DNA of 64,000 bases from Argopecten irradians (Eukaryota > Mollusca > Bivalvia > Pectinida > Pectinidae), in contig NC_091142.1 of NCBI RefSeq assembly GCF_041381155.1, positions 32,291,528-32,355,527 of the forward strand, in the 5' to 3' direction. The translations under genes and the position numbers were made by a program. The first letter of the stretch is position 1; each line of letters opens with the position of its first letter. Of this stretch, positions 37,601 through 49,700 are shown piece after piece. Under the pieces are notes generated by a model that saw only the letters and a program-made list of their open reading frames with translations, made no database searches and was not told where the DNA came from.

Positions 37601-39237
37601 AAGTCTAAATTATCATAGCTTATTACTCTCTCGCAAAATTACGTGAAAACATAAAGCGTTTTACTGTTTTGACAGAGTTCATGAATTGTGGTCCTTTACA
37701 AGTATTTAGCACATTGCTATCATCGCATAGTTAGTATTCACCAGCCACCTGTCGTGATTATGACATCACAATCATGATGACGTCAGAAACATAATTCTAC
37801 GTCATGATAGGATGACAAGGATATATATTGAACACATAATGGTGGAAATAAAGCAAACTTTCGTCAAAAAACTAAGACATCAAATTATTCATTTTAAAAG
37901 ACTAGTTTGGGTTGAACCGCTGAAAGACTGCATCAGTCAAGATTTGCGTGTGCATATTAAAACCAAAGAAAAGTACATATATCAGTTGTTAAAATGACAT
38001 TGTCTTTAATTGTTTTCTCCCTCATTAAGAAGTCACAGCTGTGTATTGATAAATCTATAATAAAGGAAATGAGAAAGTTTATAATGAATATGTTTATACC
38101 TTCAGGCATTTCTACCATTATTAAAATCAGCGGCGAAGACAGCAGATTGTATCGGGCTGTCATGGAGAAAGTCAGCGGTCGTTAATATATCCAGTCGCCT
38201 CGCTTCCATAGAAACTAACGAAGATTATTTACTTGGCAGATATCCATACAAAACGTCTAAGGTAAATACGATAACCACCCAACATAAAATCTGAACACAT
38301 CATTCACCGGCTATCTAACTTTTGGTATCATATCAATATGGTATTATTTTAATCTCAAACAACTAATTCTGTGTAGTTGATAATATTCGTGTGGATTTTA
38401 ATTTCGCTAAATTCGTGAATTAACCATAACTTGCAAAATTTAAAACCGCAAAAAATTGTTCAAAAATCATGGTTTTATATTTTATATTTATATCACGTGA
38501 ATGGCACCTTCAAGGGATTTTACACCAGTGAAATTGAACAACTACAATGACTTTTAATAACTTAGATTAGAACTGATGTCCTTTTGAAGTATGCAATTAC
38601 TAAAATGATTTGACTCTTCCGGGTATCCTGTTTATATTTACTGAATATTTTATATGAATAGGTTTTTTATTTATTGATTTTTTATTGAATTAGTGTGAAT
38701 TCTTCAGTTTTAAACTTTGATATCAGACTGTGAAAGACGATTTCCAAATGGAAGTTGTAGTATGTTTATAATAGTGTGAAGAGTGTGTGTGGTGCTACAC
38801 TACTGACGGCTCAAAGGACGAATTAACATGATGATGTTAACATACTATTATATCGACCTGATTCTTGATAATAACTTGTTTATACTTAAGTTAACTACAT
38901 CGACTTGGTCCTTGATGATAAACGTGGTTAGGTTATAATATTATGTCTTCTGGTTCCTGCTACTTGCTCGGATATTGGTGTTATTAATTGTATTCCTCCT
39001 TTCGTTTTACAGGCTGCCCTTAACATGGTGTCTAAGAACCTGGGTGTGGATCTCCGTGAGGACGGGATCCTGGCCGTCAGCCTGTCCCCAGGGTCGGTCC
39101 GTACTGATATGGGGGTACCTACTGCGCCACTACTGCCTCATCAGAGTGTAGAGATGATGCTACAGGTCATATCCGGACTTAACGAGGATGACAGTGGCTC
39201 ATTCCTCAACTTTACTGGGGAGCTCATCCCCTGGTAA
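34682..39237 (+). CDS. Short-chain dehydrogenase/reductase, sniffer / C-factor-like (5 exons, 253 aa)
   Basis: Exons are 34682-34822, 36445-36496, 37295-37482, 38106-38261 and 39013-39237, all GT-AG with matching phases, 762 nt in total. Classical SDR motifs are present in order. They are the NAD(P)-binding TGSNRGLG at residues 12-19, LDVTD at about 64-68, NNAGV at 93-97, the helix-4 Asn in KTNVVAP (residue 118), SS at 156-157, catalytic YKTSK at 175-179 (Tyr175, Lys179), and SPGSVRTDM after it. The length is normal for cytosolic carbonyl reductases related to Drosophila sniffer and bacterial C-factor. Such enzymes reduce reactive carbonyls with NADPH; the exact substrate cannot be told. No break or missing catalytic residue is seen. 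The last codons form the first unit of a 52-bp minisatellite. Confidence 0.93.
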
Positions 39238-39712
39238 CGGTCTGATGTAAATAAGTCAAAGTAGCTTATTCCCTGGTAACAGAGTTGTGAAGTCTGATGT
39301 AAATAAGTGAAGGGAGCTTATTCCCTGGTAACGGAGGTGTGAAGTCTGATATCAATAAATTTAGGGAGCTTATTCCCTGGTAACGGAGGTGTGAAGTCTG
39401 ATGTAAATAAGTGTAGGGAGTTTATTCCCTGGTAACGGAGGTGTGAAGTCTAATGTAAATAAGTGTAAGGAGCTTATTCCCTGGTAACGGAGGTGTGAAG
39501 TCTGATGTAAATAAGTGTAGGGAGCTTATTCCCTGGTTACGGAGGTGTGAAGTCTGATGTAAATAAGTGTAGGGAGCTTATTCACTGGTTACGGAGGTGT
39601 GAAGTCTGATGTAAATAAGTGTAGGGAGCTTATTCCCTGGTTACGGAGGTGTGAAGTCTGATGTAAATAAGTGTAGGGAGCTGGTAACAGCGGTGTGACG
39701 GCTTATGTAAAT
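39218..39712 (+). repeat. 52-bp minisatellite that starts inside the last codons of the reductase
   Basis: About ten units of roughly 52 bases. The first overlaps the end of the coding sequence (GGGAGCTCATCCCCTGGTAA). Later units have GGGAGCTTATTCCCTGGTAA followed by CGGAGGTGTGAAGTCTGATG, so each repeats the final six codons plus stop. Later units show GGTTAC in place of GGTAAC, which removes the stop. The array would be transcribed as the 3' UTR. Confidence 0.9.
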
Positions 39713-41312
39713 ATGTTCTATGTTAGATAAGAGCTATCTACAGCTAAGCAGCCTTTCTCAAATTGCAATTTATCAAAAGCTCCGCTTTTTCTGGGATTCC
39801 CTTAAGAAATCTGATACATTTATTAGGGTATTGGAAATTCCGACACATCTGCATACGACAGAGCGACCTCCGGTTTATAGGTATTTTGTTTTGTCCAGCA
39901 ACCTTTTATATATATGTATAGGTATTAGTATAAACAAGTATTTTTTTTATAATTATTCTTTATAGATAACTTTACAATGCTTGACATTTTGATATTTACC
40001 AAAATAATCTATTTTACCTGGGTTTATGTAATCATCAGAAACTGGAAGCGTATTTGTCTTATAATAGATAAATCTCTTTTTCAAATAAAGCACCTACGCC
40101 CTTTTTAAAAATGATAAACCTTTATTTTGTATCAAAACATTTTCTGGTTTCAAGGAGATGAGAGAAAAAAAGTTATACAAAATCACATTTTCTTTGCGAT
40201 TAAATGCATCGTTTTACTTAGATATTGAGAATTTTAATGAAATGTCAGCTTTAGTCTGTATCGATATTAGATCATATTGACCAACAAAGAAGTCATTAAT
40301 TGTATACCAGTTAATGTGTGTACGTAATGACGGAGATAGGTAAAGCTATAATTAATAGCATGTTTGTAATTATAGATGTGTATGACAACCTACACATCAC
40401 TATGGAGACACGAGGCGTGTCCTTGTTTACCTGTCAGTGACATTAGGCTCAGGGCGTCTCTTAGTAGGGCTTATACAACAGCAGACATTTTATATTGCTA
40501 GGCAACATGTTATATAATGTCAAAATATTCTTTTATCAAACGAAAATCGTATATAACATATATTTATATAACAAGAAATATTATTTTAACTAATGAAAAT
40601 AATAATATTTTTTTCTGTATTATCATTATTTAACACAATAGCTACACTTTGTAAACACAATAATGAAGTATAATGTACAATATAACATTAAATTACAACT
40701 ATACTATTTACCCTAATTCAGGTTACTGTCACGTGAAATATATAATAAATATTTTTAAATTGGATAACAAGGAATTTAATAATTAACTCTCAATAAGTTA
40801 CATCAGAAAATTTCATACATTTATTTACATCCAACTACACGATAGAGGAAGTAAAAAATAAGTAAATATCATATCTGATAATATGTGACATATGTATATA
40901 ATTTGTCAATGTCATCATGATTTGTTTGTTGCTATGGTCGTTTTGTAAAATACCACCCTCTCCATTATGCACGTTTTTTGTTGTTTTTATCGCCACACAA
41001 TTCTGTTTTGCGTTCTCACATGTTAATAAAGTATCAAACGATACCCTTTTCCATGATTGAATAACTTTCGACAAATCAGTACAAATATATTCAATAAGTC
41101 GTGCTTGAAAAATTAGCAAACAAGCAGAGTTGTTTGAGAAAAAAATAAGTATTCATCAAATATTGAAGAATGACAGTATTTTAATATAAATTTGTAAATA
41201 ATATTTAATGTGCTGATTTTTCTGTTATATTCCACCATGTATTGTATATGTATCTGTTGCCTCATACTATTTTATATTGTAAAAAGTTATCATTTATTTT
41301 CAATAAGTAGTT
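39713..41312. other. AT-rich intergenic stretch, no gene seen
   Basis: No exon, RNA or repeat supported. The minus frame at 40835-41119 lacks motifs and splice context. Confidence 0.5.
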
Positions 41313-41549
41313 TTAGTAAAATTGCATTTGCACATTGTAGAATATTGACACCATCCGCAGTAAATAAAATCCTCTTTCATCATCATATGAAATAATTGTT
41401 CTTCTTTTTATACATAAACACGTATATACAATGAAGACTAAATCTCCTTGGATAGTAATTATTCTGTATATGTCTTTGGCTTTGGTCCAGTTCATCACAT
41501 TCGGCTCTAGGAATTCGTGAAACATGTTGTCCAGATCTTTGTTTGAAAT
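41313..41549 (-). CDS. Candidate terminal exon of an unidentified gene (weak)
   Basis: On the minus strand, an acceptor-like ACTAACAATCTCAG leads directly, in phase 0, into 78 open codons ending TAA. The first 35 residues (ISNKDLDNMFHEFLEP then NVMNWTKAKDIYRI) are polar and protein-like, while the rest looks like read-through of AT-rich sequence. I recognise no domain and could not find an upstream exon. It could be a gene fragment. Confidence 0.22.
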   Translation of the reverse strand: MSNKDLDNMFHEFLEPNVMNWTKAKDIYRIITIQGDLVFIVYTCLCIKRRTIISYDDERGFYLLRMVSIFYNVQMQFY

Positions 41550-41662
41550 CTGAGATTGTTAGTCATCTACTGCACGTGGCAATCATTTCCATATTTTCAC
41601 CTAAAAATGAAAATAAGGAGACATTAGTCATGAAACATACAAACATTAGAGAATCATGTACC

Positions 41663-41981
41663 GATACTAATATCACATGTTGTCTGACAATGATACTAAT
41701 ATCACATGTTGTCTGACAATGATACTAATATCACATGTTGTCTGACAATGATACTAATATCACATGGTGTTTGACAATGATACTAATATCACATGTTGTC
41801 TGACAATGATACTAATATCACATGTTGTCTGACAATGATACTAATATCACATGTTGTCTGACAATGATACTAATATCACATGGTGTTTGACAATGATACT
41901 AATATCACATGTTGTCTGACAATGATACTAATATCACATGTTGTCTGACAATGATACTAATATCACATGGTGTTTGACAGT
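41663..41981. repeat. 29-bp minisatellite, 11 units, with a 4-unit higher order
   Basis: The unit is TGATACTAATATCACATGTT plus GTCTGACAA. A variant with CATGGTGTTTGAC (B) alternates with the standard unit (A) in the order AAAB AAAB AAB. Growth therefore occurred partly by duplication of a four-unit, 116-bp block. Confidence 0.95.
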
Positions 41982-43179
41982 TTACAAATAAGCGACATTT
42001 ACATGTAGGTGGTAAAGGTTGTGGGAAGAGCAGTATATATTTATCATTATGAATTTAATTAGTGAGCGTTACTCTATAATGGAAATATAACAGAGACAAA
42101 TACATCAATTAACAATGTATTTGATTCATGTCTATATCTATGTAAACCGTGAACTACAATGTACTTTAATTTCGCTATTTTGCGCCATATCGATAAACCT
42201 GCAACCATATGCGTTTTCTACAATTATTCTCGAAACATTTACATTCGCGTCCAAGCTAAATTACGTAAAAGTAACAAGATGTGAGCTAGTAGCTACTGAA
42301 TCAATGATATGAAAGGCGTCAGTATCATAAAGACTTCAGACATGTTATATAATAGTGGGAGAGTGGGTGGTACATACAAGGAAAATAATCACGATCCAGG
42401 GCAAAACAGACTGCCCAGAAATGATGGGTCACCTAATGTACCGTGTCCAGTACATACCTTGGTGACGGTTAGTCATAATCTAGGACACGCGACCATGGGT
42501 CAAGTAATGCCCAATGTCCAGTACATTTCTCGGATATGGGTCATATCGTGAATCGAGGTGCCATGTGGATGTGAAAAACGCGTTACTTGGGGAGGGGGAC
42601 TTTTCAGTAGCGTTGGACAAGTTACATACGAAGAAGGTAACAGGGGTTATTAACTATAGAGCCTCTCTCCCTTCATAGTTCAAGAGGTTGGATTACCACA
42701 AACTTATGGAGACCTCCCTTATTGCTTCACTTTTTTTGGAAATGTTAGTTAAGCATAGGTAGAATTAGGTAGAATTAAATCTTGACGAAAATAGCATGTA
42801 TGGGTTCAATTAGCATGGGTGATCGGTGTAATGGTAAGTAATAAGGTCAAACGTTCTAAACATATATTTTTAGAGATTGAACAAAGGCTAACCTATTTTT
42901 GTTTTCGTGCTGTGTGGAATGGTTTCTTGTAGAAGGTTTCCAGTAGAACTCCAGTCAAGATGTTTTTGTCAAATTAGTATATGATATCGTTGGATTTTAT
43001 TGTTTCACTTTATTTTTTCCTAAACTTTGTATCCCGGACCAAAGAATGATCCTCTGATACTTATACCTTAAAATCCGGGTTGTTCCTTTGTTTGGTCATT
43101 AAAGCATTAGATTCTAGATATCATTCTATAATAATAAATCTGTAATAAGAAAAAATGATATGACAACGCTAAGTACTGA
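41982..43179. other. No gene seen; presumed 3' flank of the cysteine-rich peptide gene
   Basis: AT-rich. AATAAA motifs on the minus strand near 42996 and 43009 lie 170-190 bases beyond the stop of the peptide gene and could serve polyadenylation. The plus frame at 42309-42551 has no recognisable features. Confidence 0.45.
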
Positions 43180-46100
43180 TCACATGTAAAAACAATAAAT
43201 GACATTTACACCACGCCATGTATATATAATATACGAGGTAAATGTTGGTAGACAGAAATCAATTAGCACGTGCCAATCACATTGAGGAGAACCCTGATGG
43301 GTCGTACGTACTTTACACTCGTCACAGCCGTAACATCTCTTGTCTATACAGATCCCAGCATTGCGCATGTTCACACACAAACACGAGTCCCAGTTCCCCC
43401 TCTTACAACAGATGGACGTGTCTTCTTTGGGTATGGAGTTATAAGACTTATACACCGACGCTGCTAAAACATAACAAAAGGAAATATAACCATCTTTGCG
43501 CGATCAAACTTAAGTGCGTTAAAGGTTTTGAAATAGAAGTACAATAACAGGTTTTTTTTCAACAACTTACTAACACAACGGTAGAGTGTGGCTAATACTT
43601 AAATAGGAGAACCTTCTAGGTTACAGGAGCTCCGGCAGAGTTAGCGGGCACCTATTTTATGGATGACACTCGCTAAAGAGATTTGAACACTCTGTATTGT
43701 ATTATAAAGGGAAACGTTCCCAATAGATTTTAGGTTTACCTGCTACAGATCTATAGAAATCACCAAAACAACGACATTAGTTAGAATTGGTAGTATATCA
43801 TATCACACAAGACTTATACACCGACGCTGCTAAAACATAAAAAAGGAAATATAACCATCTTTGCGCGATCAAATTTAAGTGCGTTAAAGGTTTTGAAATA
43901 GAAGCACAATAACAGGTTTTTTTTCAACAACTTACTAACACAACGGTAGAGTGTGGCTAATACTTAAATAGGAGAACCTTCTAGGTTACAGGAGCTCCGG
44001 CAGAGTTAGCGGGCACCTATTTTATGGATGACACTCGCTAAAGAGATTTGAACACTCTGTATTGTATTATAAAGGGAAACGTTCTCAATAGATTTTAGGT
44101 TTACCTGCTACAGATCTATAGAAATCACCAAAACAACGACATTAGTTAGAATTAGAAGTATATCATATCATACAATACACATTTTATAGATTTGTAACTA
44201 CAACGCTAGATCATAAATCGAAGTCGTTAAAAATTGTAAAATACAAAAAAAAGTTATGTGAACTTGTAAGATAATTTATCATACAAATACACATTTTAAA
44301 GATTTGACGATATATTATTATAACGGCAGATAAAGATTCACAGTCGTTATGGCAACAAGCGTTACTTGGAGCAAAAATTGTAAATACATAAAAGGTTTAA
44401 TGTGAATTTTAGATATTAAAATGGACGGTGTACATTTTAATGAACAATGTCCATACAGGGTTTTAAGTAAATTATTCAGACAAGCTATAAATGACAAGAG
44501 TAATAACCTACACTGTCATCAATTTGACGTTCAGCTGATGACAGTTATATAGTTCTAACAGCGATACCATTATGTGTAATTGAAATAATCAATTTAATTT
44601 GCTTAGGACTAGCTTGATATCCTTCATAATGGTAAAGCTATCATTAAACATTCGATAATTGACAAAAGTTTAAGAACAGGGGTTGAGATCAATGCCATAC
44701 ATCTATATCACAAAAATAACCTGGTAAATATTTGTTTTCGTTGTACATTCTATTTTCTATGGTCATCTGAGATTGAAAGATAGCAGAAAGTCAGAAACTC
44801 CCAATAAAAAAACCACCGACCTAGCATCTTCACACGTATGATTCATGGAGGTAATGGTAATATGTCAAATGTACATTATTCTATACGCCGATAAACAGCA
44901 ATGTCAACATGTATGATCTTACTAATTTGCCACAGATCATCTCTATTCTAGATTAATATCCGCTATGACATGTTGCTGATGACATTATATCGGTATTCTA
45001 ATGATTATACAGTAATTACACCAAAACAAAAAGTTGTCTATCAAAGTTAAAACTGCAGGTAAGCCTCTCTGATATGGTTCCCATTGGTATGAGGAGGTAG
45101 TCGATCTGCGTGTTAATATATGTAAAAGGCTACCTTGTATTTTGTGAGTGTAATAGTTTAATTAAATATTCAAAAAATTAAAAATTTCATAAATATATCT
45201 GGCTATCTAACATCTCTGTTAAGCTAACCAGAACATTTAAGTGAAAAACTTCACTACATTAATTCCTATCTGGCAGGAAATAACATTAACATATAAATGA
45301 AATAAGGAAATTTGTCACAATTTGGACACATTACGCTCTATGTGTATGCAAATGTTACATTTGAATTAAGATGTAGACAGAAGTACACAGAAAGGACCAC
45401 TACAGAATGGATGTTAACAAAAATATACACCGTAGTTTACATTTTGTGTTGGGGCAATTCCATAATATATTTTAGGAAAAGCAAAAATAACAAATAACGC
45501 CAGGATATCTAAATTTAAAACGAATTTATACATTTATTCAAGTTCAAACTACAATTTTTTTCCAAATGCTTTTTTTTATTCAAAAGACATATAAATATCA
45601 TTATTTTCCTTTCACAGAAGGACTTGCACACAAATTTCCATATTTAAATAGATTATTCTAATCTTGAACACAAACTTTCATCACTTTCACATTAGTTACC
45701 AAACTACAATTTAATTTGTTCAAGATTCGTAGGGATAAGATGTACGTTATGGCAAAAACTACAGGTTATGTATATGTAATTAGACTACTTTAAACAAGAC
45801 AGGACGCAAACTCATAATTAAATGTTTGAGTTTTGCTGATTATGATATGATGATATATAAATTAATTCACTCTCTATGACATTCTAGGGACGTAATCTTA
45901 AAGACCTATTTAATAGCAGACATATTAGGGATACGTTTATTTACAAAGACATTTAAAGCTTGCTAACACGAAAACAAAAGCGCTGTTCTTTGTCTTCATT
46001 CCTACAGATCATATGTGAGACCATGTATCTTGCTATTCTGTTCCAATCACACTACTTTGTAAAATCATCATATATTCAAATGATTCTTTTGATATGAACC

Positions 46101-46502
46101 TTCTTTATGTATGATATTAGTGTGAGACTTTAAAATTAGACTGGCGATATTCCTTATTGTTATGAAATATTCTACATATCATGATAAAAATGTGGGTCCA
46201 AAACGCACATGTAGACCTACTGTCTTTTTGGGGTTTTTTTCCAATTACAATCGCAAACCATTAAGTTGCACTCCATGTTGACATTTAAATTAATTAACAT
46301 TTTAAAACCACAATTCAATGTATCGGGAAATATTCTTACTTAATAGATGACCTTGAGATCATTGTGGATAAAAATACGTTACGTTCATAATTATAAATTA
46401 AAGCCCTTATAATATGCCGTGTAAATGTATACTTTAAAAGGCAAGAAGTTACTTACCGACAGCGAGAGAGATAAGGACCGTGAAGATGAGGTAGGTCCTC
46501 AT
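43180..46502 (-). CDS. Secreted cysteine-rich peptide precursor, novel (2 exons)
   Basis: Exon 1 (46502-46457) encodes the signal peptide MRTYLIFTVLISLAV and ends at G|GTAAGT in phase 1. Exon 2 (43463-43180) follows an acceptor TATGTTTTAG in the matching phase, giving 109 aa plus TGA. After a probable cleavage near AVAAS, the mature part has the framework CC-x7-C-x-C-x8-C-x4-C-x2-C-x2-C and three more Cys. The last 30 residues are hydrophobic and unlike the rest. A possible donor (GTACGT starting at 43311, directly after CDECK) could end the exon earlier and lead to a different tail. Eight closely spaced Cys after a signal peptide suggest a disulfide-bonded extracellular peptide such as a defence or signalling peptide. 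I recognise no family and assign no function. Confidence 0.6.
43443..44174. repeat. 366-bp tandem duplication spanning the exon 2 acceptor of the peptide gene
   Basis: Copy 1 is 43443-43808 and copy 2 is 43809-44174, nearly identical. Copy 1 starts inside exon 2, so copy 2 carries a second TTATGTTTTAG acceptor and the first ~20 bases of exon 2, placed 366 bases further upstream in the intron. Confidence 0.9.
44175..46456. other. Intron of the cysteine-rich peptide gene
   Basis: AT-rich intron with no additional exon I can support. An internal exon cannot be excluded. Confidence 0.45.
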
Positions 46503-46756
46503 TGTGTTTATAGAAATGTAAAGACAGCCCGTCCCCTGCAGCCACCAGACACACACACACAGATTGTTTACACAGTTTTCATCACAGTGATTTATTCAGA
46601 CAGTTAACATTCAGACGAGACGAGACACTACACTAGCTTGTCATTTACGGTTTTCTGCACCTTCTTCATATTACTCATTTTACAATGTCCATTAATAATA
46701 AATGTCCATAACTCGCTGACAGCTGCAAAACTGCAATGCAGTTAAACTGTTAAACT

Positions 46757-49700
46757 ACCGAGAGTGGGCGATAACAAATAAGAGGACACGAGTATTTAAA
46801 TTACAGAGAGGTGCGATAACAAATAAGAGTACTCGAGTATTTAAATTACCGAGAGATGCGATAACAAATAAGAGGACACGAGTATTTAAATTACCGAGAG
46901 GTGCGATAACAAATAAGAGGACACGAGCATTTAAATTACCGAGAGGTGCGATAACAAATAAGAGGACACGAGTATTTAAATTACCGAGAAGGGCGATAAC
47001 AAATAAGAGTACACGAGTATTTAAATTACCGAGAGGTGCGATAACAAATAAGAGGAAACGAGTATTTAAATTACCGAGAGGGACGATAACAAATAAGAGG
47101 ACACGAGTATTTAAATTACCGAGAGGTGCGATAACAAATAAGAGGACACGAGTATTTAAATTACCGAGAGGTGCGATAACAAATAAGAGGACACGAGTAT
47201 TTAAATTACCGAGAGGGGCGATAACAAATAAGAGGACACGATATTTAAATTACCGAGAGGTGCGATAACAAATAAGAGGACACGAGTATTTAAATTACCG
47301 AGAGGTGCGATAACAAATAAGAGGACACGAGTATTTAAATTACCGATAAGGGCGATAACAAATAAGAGGACACGAGTATTTAAATTACCGAGAGGTGCGA
47401 TAACAAATAAGAGGACACGAGTATTTAAATTACCGAGAGGTGCGATAACAAATAAGAGGACACGAGTATTTAAATTACCGAGAGGTGCGATAACAAATAA
47501 GAGGACACGAGTATTTAAATTACCGAGAGGACACGAGGTGCGATAACAAATAAGAGGACACGAGTATTTAAATTACCGAGAGGTGCGATAACAAATAAGA
47601 GGACACGAGTATTTAAATTACCGAGAGGTGCGATAACAAATAAGAGGACACGAGTATATAAATTACCGAGAGGTGCGATAACAAATAAGAGGACACGAGT
47701 ATTTAAATTACCGAGAGGTGCGATAACAAATAAGAGGACACGATATATAAATTACCGAAGGGGTGATAACAAATAAGAGACACGAGTATTTAAATTACCG
47801 AGAGGTGCGATAACAAATAAGAGGACACGAGTATTTAAATTACCGAGAGGGGCGATAACAAATAAGAGGACACGAGTATTTAAATTACCGAGAGGTGCGA
47901 TAACAAATAAGAGGACACGAGTATTTAAATTACCGAGAGGTGCGATAACAAATAAGAGGACACGAGTATTTAAATTACCGAGAGGTGCGATAACAAATAA
48001 GAGGACACGAGTATTTAAATTACCGAGAGGGGCGATAACAACAAATAAGAGGACACGAGTATTTAAATTACCGAGAGGTGCGATAACAAATAAGAGGACA
48101 CGAGTATTTAAATTACCGAGAGGTGCGATAACAAATAAGAGGACACGAGTATTTAAATTACCGAGAGGTGCGATAACAAATAAGAGGACACGAGTATTTA
48201 AATTACCGAGAGGTGCGATAACAAATAAGAGGACACGAGTATTTAAATTACCGAGAGGTGCGATAACAAATAAGAGGACACGAGTATTTAAATTACCGAG
48301 AGGTGCGATAAACGAAATAAGAGGACACGAGTATTTAAATTACCGAGAGGTGCGATAACAAATAAGAGGACACGAGTATTTAAATTACCGAGAGGTGCGA
48401 TAACAAATAAGAGGACACGAGTATTTAAATTACCGAGAGGTGCGATAACAAATAAGAGGACACGAGTATTTAAATTACCGAGAGGTGCGATAACAAATAA
48501 GAGGACACGAGTATTTAAATTACCGAGAGGTGCGATAACAAATAAGAGGACACGAGTATTTAAATTACCGAGAGGTGCGATAACAAATAAGAGGACACGA
48601 GTATTTAAATTACCGAGAGGTGCGATAACAAATAAGAGGACACGAGTATTTAAATTACCGAGAGGTGCGATAACAAATAAGAGGACACGAGTATTTAAAT
48701 TACCGAGAGGTGCGATAACAAATAAGAGGACACGAGTATTTAAATTACCGAGAGGTGCGATAACAAATAAGAGGACACGAGTATTTAAATTACCGAGAGG
48801 TGCGATAACAAATAAGAGGACACGAGTATTTAAATTACAGAGAGGTGCGATAACAAATAAGAGGACACGAGTATTTAAATTACCGAGAGGGGCGATAACA
48901 AATAAGAGGACACGAGTATTTAAATTACCGAGAGGGGCGATAACAAATAAGAGGACACGAGTATTTAATTACCGAGAGGTGCGATAACAAATAAGAGGAC
49001 ACGAGTATTTAAATTACCGAGAGGTGCGATAACAAATAAGAGGACACGAGTATTTAAATTACCGAGAGGTGCGATAACAAATAAGAGGACACGAGTATTT
49101 GAATTACCGAGAGGTGCGATAACAAATAAGAGGACACGAGTATTTAAATTACCGAGAGGTGCGATAACAAATAAGAGGACACGAGTATTTAAATTACGAG
49201 AGGTGCGATAACAAATAAGAGGACACGAGTATTTAAATTACCGAGAGGTGCGATAACAAATAAGAGGACACGAGTATATTTAAATTACCGAGAGGTGCGA
49301 TAACAAATAAGAGGACACGAGTATTTAAATTACCGAGAGGTGCGATAACAAATAAGAGGACACGAGTATTTAAATTACCGAGAGGTGCGATAACAAAAAG
49401 AGACACGAGTATTTAAATTACCGAGAGGTGCGATAACAAATAAGAGGACACGAGTATTTAAATTACCGAGAGGTGCGATAACAAATAAGAGGACACGAGT
49501 ATTTAAATTACCGAGAGGTGCGATAACAAATAAGAGGACACGAGTATTTAAATTACCGAGAGGTGCGATAACAAATAAGAGGACACGAGTATTTAAATTA
49601 CCGAGAGGGGCGATAACAAATAAGAGGACACGAGTATTTAAATTACCGAGAGGTGCGATAACAAATAAGAGGACACGAGTATTTAAATTACCGAGAGGTG

